From Dulcicalothrix desertica PCC 7102 (lineage in GTDB: Bacteria; Cyanobacteriota; Cyanobacteriia; Cyanobacteriales; Nostocaceae), in contig NZ_RSCL01000003.1 of the NCBI RefSeq assembly GCF_003991905.1, forward strand, positions 706 to 64,705: a DNA stretch of 64,000 nucleotides, read 5' to 3'. The notes under the pieces are model-generated. The model made no database searches and was not told where the DNA came from. It saw only the letters and a program-made list of their open reading frames with translations. Below, piece after piece: positions 23,836 through 32,470 of this stretch (position 1 is its first letter; each line of letters opens with the position of its first letter). Made by a program: the position numbers and the translations under genes.

Positions 23836-25794
23836 ATGACCAGTAACCAACAAATACAACTAAGTTGGGATGACCCGGTAAGTGGGGAACGGCGTGAACC
23901 TTCTTTAAGTCCGCCAATTGCTTTTGGTCGAGAATTTGCACGAATGCCTACTGAGTATAATGGGCAACGTGTAGCGCGGATGATACTTAATAGTGATGAG
24001 ATCTCTAGATTCCATGCGTTACTCGAATGGCAGCAAAACGAGCTTGTCATTACCGACCAAGTTAGTGTTAATGGCATATTTGTAAACGGTCAGCGTCAAA
24101 CACGAAGTGTGATCTTAAGCGGTGATACGTTACAAATGGGCCCTTACATCATAACTATTACGCTTGTAACTGGCGCCACTCCTCCACAGGCGCCGAGTCA
24201 TTCAGCAATTCAATTTAATCCTGCTACAAATTTACCTGACCCAAGTTGGCGCCATAGTCCCCAAGCGACACCATTAGGCAGCAGTTTTCCTCCTCCTTTA
24301 TTTCAGCAGCAAAAAATAGCTGTGCAAGAACTGCACGCGACTGGTTTGCCTGTAGAAGAATTTGATTTTCTTTCGGTTGGTGGTGGTTTAGGCAGTTTTA
24401 TTTGGGCTGACTTGCTGAGAATTTGTGGTGTTAAAACTGAGAAAATAATTGCTTTAGGTTTAGAGAAAGAACCTTACGCACGTTATAAACGTCTTTGCCT
24501 TAATTCGCAGATTCCTTTATATGAACGTTTGCGCTCAAATTCTGACTCTTGCCCTGATAATATTTGGGGATATCCTAGCTATGCATTGCGTGAAGCTTGG
24601 CGAGATGCAACAAAAGGCAAACTAAATCAAGCGATTAAACATTTATGGCAAGTATTTGCCGAACCTACTTTTGCTGAAACTTATACACCCCGTGCGGGAA
24701 ATGTTTTTGATTCAATTGACCGCGAAGCCAAGCGCATAGGTTGGGATAAGATATACCGCTACGGAAGAGTTAGAGGTATCCGTAAAACTGATGATGGTAG
24801 ATATTGTATCGCTTATTCGCGGGCGCCGGGTTCGCATGCGTATATGGTAACGCGACACCTGCATCTAGCAACAGGATATCCAGCTATTCAATTTTTACCA
24901 GACCTGCAAGCATATCGGGAAAAATATCAAGATTTTAAATCGGTTGTAAATGCTTACGAAGACCATGACCATGTGTACGAACAACTCGAACGTCTTGGTG
25001 GTAAAGTCTTAATTCGTGGACGAGGTATTGTAGCTTCGCGTGTTGTCCAACGACTTTATGAAGCCCGCAAGAAAAATAATAATATAACAGTATTGCATTT
25101 GATGCGTTCGCCTAAACCACAGGGTAATAAATTTCAAAAAGCCCAACGTTTAGTTAAAAACCATTATGAGTTTCAACCTTTTAACTGGCCCAAAGCTTGT
25201 TGGGGTGGAGAACTTCGCGTCATGCTCGAAAAAGCTAGTCCAGAGGAACGTAAAACCCTACTTGCAGATTGGGGTGGTACAACAACAGCCGACCGTTCGG
25301 ACTGGCAACGTATTACCGAAATAGGGTTACGGGAAGGTTGGTATAATATACAGTTTGGCAAAGTCAAAAAAGTAGAGCGCGACCCAAAAGGACGGACAAT
25401 TACATATATAGAAGAGCAGAATTTTGGGCAAATTACTCTCGATGCCGATTTTATTGTAGATGCAACAGGACTTGATGCCAAAGTTGAAGCAAGTCCTTTA
25501 CTTGATGATTTGGTAAAGCATTACAATTTACCGCTGAATAATTTAGGAAGATTATCGGTAGCGAACAATTTTGAGCTAGTAGAAATGCGGAATGACAAAG
25601 CGAAAATGTATGCTGCTGGCGCCATTACTCTTGGTGGCCCCTATGCTGCTGTAGATAGTTTTCTAGGTTTGCAGTACGCTTGTTTGGTGTCAGTTGATTC
25701 ATTAGGGGCTACACGGGCGCCTGGAGTACACCGTTTAAATTTAGTCACATCTTTTGGGCAATGGCTGAAGTGGGTATTTAATCAATCACCCTAA
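23836..25794 (+). CDS. FHA domain fused to an FAD/NAD(P)-binding oxidoreductase
   Basis: 652 residues. The N-terminal FHA domain (about 20-110) contains ISRFHALLEW and VSVNGIFVNG. A short Pro/Gln linker is followed from residue 176 by a flavoprotein with the Rossmann motif SVGGGLGSF (FAD). A second dinucleotide motif, GRGIVASRVVQRL, lies near residue 394 (NADPH). ADFIVDATGLDA and MYAAGAITLGGPYA resemble the class B monooxygenase / pyridine nucleotide-disulphide oxidoreductase superfamily. No signal peptide or TM helix. It is the fourth FHA gene of the region. A phosphorylation-dependent redox enzyme is the simplest reading; the substrate is unknown. Confidence 0.86.
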   Translation: MTSNQQIQLSWDDPVSGERREPSLSPPIAFGREFARMPTEYNGQRVARMILNSDEISRFHALLEWQQNELVITDQVSVNGIFVNGQRQTRSVILSGDTLQMGPYIITITLVTGATPPQAPSHSAIQFNPATNLPDPSWRHSPQATPLGSSFPPPLFQQQKIAVQELHATGLPVEEFDFLSVGGGLGSFIWADLLRICGVKTEKIIALGLEKEPYARYKRLCLNSQIPLYERLRSNSDSCPDNIWGYPSYALREAWRDATKGKLNQAIKHLWQVFAEPTFAETYTPRAGNVFDSIDREAKRIGWDKIYRYGRVRGIRKTDDGRYCIAYSRAPGSHAYMVTRHLHLATGYPAIQFLPDLQAYREKYQDFKSVVNAYEDHDHVYEQLERLGGKVLIRGRGIVASRVVQRLYEARKKNNNITVLHLMRSPKPQGNKFQKAQRLVKNHYEFQPFNWPKACWGGELRVMLEKASPEERKTLLADWGGTTTADRSDWQRITEIGLREGWYNIQFGKVKKVERDPKGRTITYIEEQNFGQITLDADFIVDATGLDAKVEASPLLDDLVKHYNLPLNNLGRLSVANNFELVEMRNDKAKMYAAGAITLGGPYAAVDSFLGLQYACLVSVDSLGATRAPGVHRLNLVTSFGQWLKWVFNQSP

Positions 25795-25874
25795 ATATAC
25801 CTTCCCATTCCATTCCCAGGCTAGTAACGCAAGTCCATTTTAATGGACTCTAAATCAAAAAGTTTTATTTAATT

Positions 25875-26492
25875 ATGGTACTACAAGACCATTTTCATCC
25901 TCCCCTGTCACTAGGGCGCCATTGGCACTCGTTCCATAATGCTTGGGCAACATACATTGCATCTGATTTAAATTCTAAATTACCCGAAGATTATTTTGCA
26001 GAAATTAATGTACAGTTTAAGATAAAACCTATAATACAAACCGTTGAAATAAATATCTTTAACACAGAAGCAGGCGTCGTTTTAGCAGGAGCAATTGAAT
26101 TAGTTAGTCCAGCAAATAAAGATAGAGCATCACATCGTAAGGCATTTGTGTCTAAATGCGAAACATTATTACGACAGGGAATTGGTTTGGTAATTGTTGA
26201 TGTCGTCACCGAACGCAAAGCAAATCTTCATGATGAACTATTAAATAGAATTACTGAAGGAACATCGAATTTAGGCGCCCCTGAACGATTACAACTATAC
26301 GCTACTTCTTATCGAGTAATTGAACGTAGCGGGCAACCAAGTATTGATATTTGGCAAGAAAAAATTAATGTAGGTGATACTTTACCAACTGTACCATTTT
26401 GGTTGCGAGGAAATAATTGCTTACCTCTAGAATTAGACAATATTTACAAGCGTACTTGTCAAGAACAACGAATTTATGCTGGTAGCGCTTAA
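25875..26492 (+). CDS. DUF4058 family protein
   Basis: 205 residues, soluble. FHNAWATYIASDLNSKLPED, IELVSPANK and CETLLRQGIGLVIVDVVTER are typical of DUF4058, a family abundant in cyanobacteria and planctomycetes with no known function. The IEL(V/L)SPANK motif resembles a degenerate nuclease-like E-x-K site, an observation only. It follows the FHA-FAD gene by 80 bp and may be its last co-transcribed neighbour. Confidence 0.85.
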   Translation: MVLQDHFHPPLSLGRHWHSFHNAWATYIASDLNSKLPEDYFAEINVQFKIKPIIQTVEINIFNTEAGVVLAGAIELVSPANKDRASHRKAFVSKCETLLRQGIGLVIVDVVTERKANLHDELLNRITEGTSNLGAPERLQLYATSYRVIERSGQPSIDIWQEKINVGDTLPTVPFWLRGNNCLPLELDNIYKRTCQEQRIYAGSA

Positions 26493-26523
26493 TTGGCAAC
26501 GGATGTAACGGATAAGTTATTTT
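26493..26523. repeat. Dispersed repeat TTGGCAACGGATGTAACGGATA
   Basis: The core matches 48909-48941 almost exactly, where one extra GGAACGGAT unit is present. Both copies lie in spacers just after or near gene ends. Confidence 0.6.
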
Positions 26524-26584
26524 TTATTGTTACATCTGTTTATAATTTGTTGAGAATGGTTACAGTTGTTGAATTTTTCAGTAA

Positions 26585-26968
26585 TTCTACTCTAAGAAGT
26601 ATTCAAAGCCATTTGTAGAAACTTTAAAAAATCAATTTGCATGTAAAAATTATTCCAATAAAGTTTTTATTGCTCCAGATATTCCTTTAGATAAGCTTGC
26701 AAATTTCCTTTCTCAATTTGGATTTGATAAACAAGAGAAGGTTCTTGCTTTATTTAATACAACAGTTTTGGGTCAAACTAAAAATGTCTTATTTTTCACT
26801 ACGAAGCGAATGATTTGGAAGGAATTTTTACAAGATGTCGGTTCCTTGGCATATCAAGATTTACATAACCCCAACAATTCGAGGAAACTTCCTAACTTTT
26901 TTGACAAAGATGAAGATAAAGATTTTGGAGAATTATTATCAAACTTAGCCGAAATGCACAATGCATAA
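26585..26968 (+). pseudogene. Remnant of a bacterial PH-domain-like protein, start lost
   Basis: An open frame of about 127 codons follows a TAA at 26582 but has no ATG at its head; the first usable codon is TTG at 26768. It has coding character throughout (KPFVETLKNQFACKNYSNKV, GQTKNVLFFTTKRMIWKEFL). The G-x-x-K-x-x-x-x-F-T-x-K-R motif resembles bacterial PH-like domains (bPH/YokE type). It is either a 5'-truncated remnant or a short protein from TTG. The PH-like call is weak. Confidence 0.45.
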
Positions 26969-26982
26969 GCAGTGTCAATAAT

Positions 26983-27003
26983 TGTGCTACAATTTGTAGC
27001 ACA
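26983..27003. terminator. 21-bp perfect hyphenated palindrome
   Basis: TGTGCTACAA-T-TTGTAGCACA lies 15 bp after the stop of the PH-like remnant. Without a following T-run it could equally be an operator. It stands alone in a 290-bp spacer before the histidine kinase gene. Confidence 0.4.
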
Positions 27004-27261
27004 TAGGAGACAGATGTGCAATCATTAAAGTAATTATTTTTACAACAGAAACACAGAGGAGACAGAGAAGAGGTTCATAGTATTTGTGTATATGCCCAGG
27101 CGCCTCATAGTCTATGATTATTAATAGTTATAGTATAAACAAAGTGTATGTATAACGAACCACAAAGGTCGCTCTTAAAGTTGGCGGAATCTGGCATCAT
27201 TAAATAACGCCATGTCATTCCCGTTACGTTTGTAGCTTTTTACTCGCCTGTTGATTTAAAG

Positions 27262-29862
27262 ATGACTGAAACTTCCCCTAAACCGATTGTGACAACCGCC
27301 CCTTTTCCTGCAAATGAGGTGGAACGCTTAGAGGCGCTGCGACGGTACAATATTCTCGATACGCCACCGGAAGTTGCTTTTGACCGCATCACTTCCTTGG
27401 CTGCGCGTTTATTTAATATGCCGATTACGCTGGTTTCCCTAGTTGATGAATCGAGAGGTTGGTTTAAATCTGCCTACGGGTTTGATATGCGCGAGGTGCA
27501 GCGAGATACAACTATTTGCAGTTTTGCGCTGTTAAGTAATGAAGTTTTAGTCATTCCTGATACTAGGCAAGATAGTCGCCTAGTTTGTAATCCCTTTGTA
27601 CAAAATGAACCGGGTCTGCGGTTCTATGCAGGCGCCCCGTTGCTGACGCAAGATGGTTTTAACTTAGGCACTCTTTGTTTGTTAGATACGAAACCGCGTG
27701 ATGGCTTGAGTGATGAGCAAAAAAGTGTGCTGACTGACCTTGCCGCAATGGTGATGGATGAGCTAGAACTGCGGTTGGCTGCCCATAAGGTTGCTCAAAT
27801 GGATGCAGCGTTGCTGGAAGTGACTCAAGGCGTTTCTACTGCGACGGGTGAAGCTTTTTTCTCTGCTTTAGTACAGCATATGCTCAAAGTGCTGGGGGTT
27901 GATTATGTCTATATTGGTTTAGTTGACCTCGATAACCAGGAAATAATTCGGACGATTGCTGCCTGTGCCAAGGGGCAGATTATTGAAAACTTTGAATATT
28001 TGTTGCGTGAGACCCCTTGCGAGCAAGTACTCCAGAAACGAAAATTGTGTTGCTATCCCCATCGAGTTCAAGCTTTGTTTCCCAAGGCGCCTCTTTTAGA
28101 ACCTTTGGGTGTAGAAAGCTATGTAGCGGTTCCATTTTTTGACACCATCGGTTTACCTCTGGGCTTACTAGGGGTGATGGATGGCAACGCTTTGACAAAT
28201 GTTCAACTGGCAGAATCTTTATTGACAATTTTTGCTCTACGTATTGCGACTGAACTAGAGCGACAGCAAACAGAAGCAGCACGGCAACAAGCCCAGTATG
28301 AATTGGAACGCTTGGTTGAAAAGCGAACAACTGAATTATCCCAAGCCAACGAATTACTCAAAGTGCTGCTTGATAATGTGCAGGCAGGAATCGTAGCCTG
28401 TGATGCTGAGGGAATTTTGACTTTATTTAATCAAGCAGCACGAGAATTTCATGGTTTGCCAGAGCAAGCATTGCCACCCGAAAAATGGGCGGAACATTAC
28501 GACCTGTATTTGCCTGATGGCAAAACGCGGATGTCTAAAAACGAGATTCCTTTATTTCAAGTGTTACAGGAGCAGACGGTCAAGAATGTTGAAATGGTGA
28601 TTGCGCCTAAACATGGAAAGGTAAAGACGCTGCTTGCTAGTGGGCAGGCAATTGTCGATAACGAAGGTAAAAAACAAGGGGCAGTTGTGGTGATGCACGA
28701 CATCACCGAACGCAAAATTGCCGAAGCCGAGCTACTAATTTCTGATGTTGCTTTGCAGCAAATGCCCGATGCTATTTTGTTGACCGATTTGGAGTGTAAT
28801 ATTCAACGTTGGCTGGGTAATGCCGAGCAAATCTTTGGGTATACAGCCGCAGAGGTGATTGGCAAACCCGTTAGTTTCCTCCATCATCCGGATATTAAAT
28901 CGACTCAGACGGCTGAAATAATTCGCGACCTTCAAGAAACTGGCGCCTTTTGCAGTGAAATTGCCTGTCTGCGAAAAGATGGCTCGCCAGTGCCAATCGA
29001 AACAACAGCCAAAACTGTGTACGACAAAGCTGGAAATGCTATCTTTATTATTAGCATTAACAGAGATATTACCGAGCGTAAACAGGCAGAAGCCGAACGT
29101 ACACAATTGATGCGTCAGCAAGTTCAAGAACAAAGCGCACGTCTAAAAGCAGAAGAAGCAAATCGAATCAAAGATGAATTTTTAGCGGTGTTGTCTCATG
29201 AGTTACGAACACCACTCAATCCGATTTTGGGTTGGACTAAATTGCTTCGTGCTGGAAAATTGGATAGCGCAAAAACAGATTATGCCTTAGAAACAATTGA
29301 GCGCAATGCTAAACTCCAAACCCAATTAATTGGAGACCTTTTAGATGTGTCGCGCATTTTGCAAGGCAAGCTCAGTCTTAGTATGGCTACTGTCAATTTG
29401 GCGCCTACAATATCTGCGGCGATTGAAACTGTGCAGTTGGCAGCGCAAGCTAAATCAATTCAAATTAAGACGGTGTTTGACCCAAATGTTGGGCAAGTTT
29501 TGGGTGATTCTGCTCGGTTACAGCAAGTGTTTTGGAATTTACTTAGCAATGCTGTAAAATTCACAGAAAATGGCGGACGGGTAGAAATTAGACTGGGGTG
29601 TGTTGACTCGCAGGCTGAAATTAAAGTTAGCGATACAGGTAAAGGCATTAGTCCTGACTTTTTGCCCCACGTATTTGAGTCTTTTCGGCAGGCAGATGCA
29701 ACAATAACTAGAAAGTTTGGTGGGCTAGGGTTAGGGCTAGCAATTGTTCGTCACTTGGTCGAACTGCATGGAGGAACTATTTATGCAGAAAGTCCTGGTG
29801 AGGATTTAGGCGCCACGTTTACGGTAAGATTGCCATTAATAGCCGTTGTCAAAACCTGTTGA
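27262..29862 (+). CDS. GAF-GAF-PAS-PAS sensor histidine kinase
   Basis: 866 residues, soluble. A first GAF domain (about 17-165, with FDRITSLAARLFNMPITLVS) is followed by a second GAF (about 180-330). Two PAS domains follow (about 355-480, ending VVVMHDITERKIAEAE, and about 485-610, ending SINRDITERKQAEAE). The HisKA helix has His646 in LSHELRTPLNPILGW. The ATPase domain has N-box QQVFWNLLSNAVKFTENGG, G1 SDTGKGISPDF and G2 FGGLGLGLAIVRHL. No receiver domain or adjacent regulator gene, so it is an orphan kinase. No chromophore Cys was identified in the GAF domains. Confidence 0.94.
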   Translation: MTETSPKPIVTTAPFPANEVERLEALRRYNILDTPPEVAFDRITSLAARLFNMPITLVSLVDESRGWFKSAYGFDMREVQRDTTICSFALLSNEVLVIPDTRQDSRLVCNPFVQNEPGLRFYAGAPLLTQDGFNLGTLCLLDTKPRDGLSDEQKSVLTDLAAMVMDELELRLAAHKVAQMDAALLEVTQGVSTATGEAFFSALVQHMLKVLGVDYVYIGLVDLDNQEIIRTIAACAKGQIIENFEYLLRETPCEQVLQKRKLCCYPHRVQALFPKAPLLEPLGVESYVAVPFFDTIGLPLGLLGVMDGNALTNVQLAESLLTIFALRIATELERQQTEAARQQAQYELERLVEKRTTELSQANELLKVLLDNVQAGIVACDAEGILTLFNQAAREFHGLPEQALPPEKWAEHYDLYLPDGKTRMSKNEIPLFQVLQEQTVKNVEMVIAPKHGKVKTLLASGQAIVDNEGKKQGAVVVMHDITERKIAEAELLISDVALQQMPDAILLTDLECNIQRWLGNAEQIFGYTAAEVIGKPVSFLHHPDIKSTQTAEIIRDLQETGAFCSEIACLRKDGSPVPIETTAKTVYDKAGNAIFIISINRDITERKQAEAERTQLMRQQVQEQSARLKAEEANRIKDEFLAVLSHELRTPLNPILGWTKLLRAGKLDSAKTDYALETIERNAKLQTQLIGDLLDVSRILQGKLSLSMATVNLAPTISAAIETVQLAAQAKSIQIKTVFDPNVGQVLGDSARLQQVFWNLLSNAVKFTENGGRVEIRLGCVDSQAEIKVSDTGKGISPDFLPHVFESFRQADATITRKFGGLGLGLAIVRHLVELHGGTIYAESPGEDLGATFTVRLPLIAVVKTC

Positions 29863-30024
29863 ACCTGAAGAGTTAGTCAAGCCTATCGTAACACTGACTG
29901 TTACAATTGATGCACAGAACGAACGGGTCAGGTAAACAAAATTAATAAAAGCCAAATCTATTTTGCTGGCGCCATTATTTTTGGTAATTTATAAAACAGT
30001 CTTAAATACAAAAATAAAAAATTA

Positions 30025-30915
30025 TTATGCAAGACTCCTAATAATTTCTAAAAAAGCTAACAGTACTGGTATAATATTTTCTGGTTTCCAAGCAATACCT
30101 AACCCTGTAATCGGTGCTTCAGGATTCAGAGTACGGTAAACAACACCTGTACGCTGAAAGTTTTTCACATGGGATGGTAATAAAGAAATACCCATTCCTG
30201 CAGCAACGAATCCCAACATGACTTGCATTTCTCTAGCTGCACAAACAACATTTGGATACAAACCAGCTTTTTGATAAATATCAAAAATCTGTTCGTGTAA
30301 TCCGCAACCCCTGTCACGGGAAGCTAAAATTAGCGGTTCATTAGCAAGTGCGGCAATAGAAATTTCTGAGTGTGCAGCTAAAGGATGATTCTCTGGTAAA
30401 GCCAAAACTAAAGGTTCTTGAAGCAAAATTTCCAGTTCTAAATTTGCATCAGTGATGGGTGGTGTCACGAAACCAACATCCAGATTATTTTCTGAGAGCG
30501 CAATTAATTGTTCGCTGGTGGTCATATGCTGCATGATTATCTCCACTTCAGGGAAACGCTCGCGAAAGACTTTAATCGAAATAGGTATAATGTCATACAC
30601 GGATGAGCCTTGAAATCCAACCGTTAATTGACCAATTTCTCCACGATTAGCTCTCTTGATTATTCGTATTCCTTGGTCGAATCGTAAAAGAATTTGTTCA
30701 GCTTCTGTGAGGAAAATTTGACCAGGTGCAGTTAATTTTATTTGACGTGGGTTACGTTCAAATAGTATAATCCCAAGTTCTTTTTCTAAATTTTGAATTT
30801 GACGACTTAAGGATGGTTGGGTAATATTTAACCTTTCTGCTGCACGACCAAAATTTAACTCTTCCGCTACAGCTAAAAAATATCTAAGGTGACGCAATTC
30901 TATATTTTGATTCAT
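30025..30915 (-). CDS. LysR-family transcriptional regulator
   Basis: 296 residues. Winged HTH at 1-62 (LRHLRYFLAVAEELNFGRAA, RLNITQPSLSRQIQNLE), then a periplasmic-binding-like effector domain (about 90-296). It belongs to the BenM/CatR-like branch often responding to aromatic compounds, judging from RDRGCGLHEQIFDIY. It is divergent from the SDR gene 90 bp away, the usual arrangement for a LysR protein and its target. It probably controls the SDR-azoreductase-porin-MFS genes in response to a quinone or aromatic signal (inference). Confidence 0.94.
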   Translation of the reverse strand: MNQNIELRHLRYFLAVAEELNFGRAAERLNITQPSLSRQIQNLEKELGIILFERNPRQIKLTAPGQIFLTEAEQILLRFDQGIRIIKRANRGEIGQLTVGFQGSSVYDIIPISIKVFRERFPEVEIIMQHMTTSEQLIALSENNLDVGFVTPPITDANLELEILLQEPLVLALPENHPLAAHSEISIAALANEPLILASRDRGCGLHEQIFDIYQKAGLYPNVVCAAREMQVMLGFVAAGMGISLLPSHVKNFQRTGVVYRTLNPEAPITGLGIAWKPENIIPVLLAFLEIIRSLA

Positions 30916-31005
30916 GCTTTTAAACTATCGATTCATAGCCCAGAAGGCATTAGACTTAAATACCAGCTTTAGCATAGATTATTAGAGAAGAATAAAAAAA
31001 TACCC
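30916..31005. promoter_or_regulatory. Divergent LysR/SDR promoter region
   Basis: A 90-bp spacer between divergent genes containing AT-rich dyad-like sequence around 30925-30950. LysR operators (T-N11-A) are expected here; I could not single one out with confidence. Confidence 0.35.
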
Positions 31006-31746
31006 ATGAAACTTGAAAATGCTGTGGTCCTGGTTACAGGAGCAAATGGTGGTATTGGTGGTCATTGGATTCAAGGATTACGGGATAATGGAGTATCAAA
31101 AATTTATGCTTGTGTGCGAAATACGCAAAAATTAGACAGCATATTAACCACAGACCCACAAAAAATTGTTGCTGTAGAGCTTGATATTACCGATGAGACT
31201 TCCATCGCCAAAGCCGCAGCACAATGTCCTGATGTTACTTTATTAATTAACAATGCTGGTGTCGGATTTAACCAAGGTTTCATTGCCTCAAAAGACCTAT
31301 CAGCAGCTAGAACCGAAATAGAGATTAATTATTTTGGAACATTGGCAATGTGCCGCGCTTTTGCTCCAGTTCTCAAAATGAATGGCGGTGGTGCAATTGT
31401 CAATATGCTAACCATTTTAGCAAAGGTCAACCTGCCTGCAAACGGTTCCTACTGTGCAGCGAAAGCTGCTACATTTTCCATGACTCAAGGGGTGAGAGCT
31501 GAATTAGCAAATCAAGGAACCCTTGTTATTGGTGTAATGCCAGCTACAGTAGATACGGGAATGAGTAAAGATTATCCTCCACCAAAAGTTTCTCCCGTAG
31601 AAGTGGTCAGGGAAGCACTACAAGCAGTTGCGAACGGAGTAGAGGACGTTTATCCTGGTGAACAGGCAAAGCATTTAGCTGCACAGTTATTGAGTGACCC
31701 CAAAGCAGTTGAAAAAGCTTTAGCGCAAATGTTACCAATGAGTTAA
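31006..31746 (+). CDS. Short-chain dehydrogenase/reductase (SDR)
   Basis: 246 residues, classical SDR size. Cofactor motif TGANGGIGG (residues 10-18), NNAG for fold stability, and the catalytic pair Tyr149/Lys153 in GSYCAAKAA. Asp after the second strand (LDITDET) is present. It reduces or oxidises carbonyls using NAD(P)H; the substrate is unknown. It lies directly downstream of the divergent LysR gene and upstream of an azoreductase, suggesting a stress or xenobiotic detoxification cluster. Confidence 0.94.
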   Translation: MKLENAVVLVTGANGGIGGHWIQGLRDNGVSKIYACVRNTQKLDSILTTDPQKIVAVELDITDETSIAKAAAQCPDVTLLINNAGVGFNQGFIASKDLSAARTEIEINYFGTLAMCRAFAPVLKMNGGGAIVNMLTILAKVNLPANGSYCAAKAATFSMTQGVRAELANQGTLVIGVMPATVDTGMSKDYPPPKVSPVEVVREALQAVANGVEDVYPGEQAKHLAAQLLSDPKAVEKALAQMLPMS

Positions 31747-31843
31747 TTTACTAGTATTTTTGTTTAGCTTGCTAACTATAGTATTAATTTAATACTAGTA
31801 CACACGCGAGAATACATTTTTTAAGAAAGCGGAGAAACTAGAT

Positions 31844-32470
31844 ATGACAAAGATTCTGCATGTTGATACTAGTCCTAGAGGACAACGTTCTCACTCACGG
31901 ACTTTAACTAATAATTTTGTAGCCGATTGGAAAAATAGTTATCTTAACTCCACTATTATTTACCGAGATATCGGACATCAAATTGTTCCCCCAGTCAGCG
32001 AAACTTGGATTGCAGCAGCATTTTCTCCTCCAGATACCCACACACCAGAGTTGAATACCGCACTGCAACTTTCCAATGAATTAATTGATGAACTGATTGA
32101 TTGTGACCGCTATATTTTTAGCGTACCAATGTACAATTTTGGCATTCCCGCAAATTTTAAAGCATATATTGGCCAGGTTTGTAGGGTTGGACGCACTTTT
32201 GCCGTTAATTTACAAGGTGGTTATGAAGGATTATTAGTAGGGAAGAAAATGCTAGTCATTACTGCGCGGGGTGGAAGCTTTCCTGTGGGAACTCCTGCTG
32301 CTAGTTTTGATTTCCAAGAACCTTATATTCGGACTATTTTTGGTTTAATGGGTGTTACCGATATTACCTTTGTTCATGCAGAAAACCTGGCAATGAAAGG
32401 TGATGCGCGGGAACAATCTTTACAGTTAGTAAAAACTAAATTAGCAGCATTAATTACAGAGTGGAGTTAA
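31844..32470 (+). CDS. azoR: FMN-dependent NADH:quinone oxidoreductase / azoreductase
   Basis: 208 residues of the AzoR flavodoxin-like family. The FMN phosphate loop is DTSPRGQRSHSR near the N-terminus. The flavin-binding PMYNFGIPANFKAYIGQV and the ARGGSF motif are characteristic. It reduces quinones and azo bonds by two-electron transfer from NADH, protecting against electrophilic quinones. The stop overlaps the porin start as TAATG. The gene symbol refers to the family. Confidence 0.93.
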   Translation: MTKILHVDTSPRGQRSHSRTLTNNFVADWKNSYLNSTIIYRDIGHQIVPPVSETWIAAAFSPPDTHTPELNTALQLSNELIDELIDCDRYIFSVPMYNFGIPANFKAYIGQVCRVGRTFAVNLQGGYEGLLVGKKMLVITARGGSFPVGTPAASFDFQEPYIRTIFGLMGVTDITFVHAENLAMKGDAREQSLQLVKTKLAALITEWS

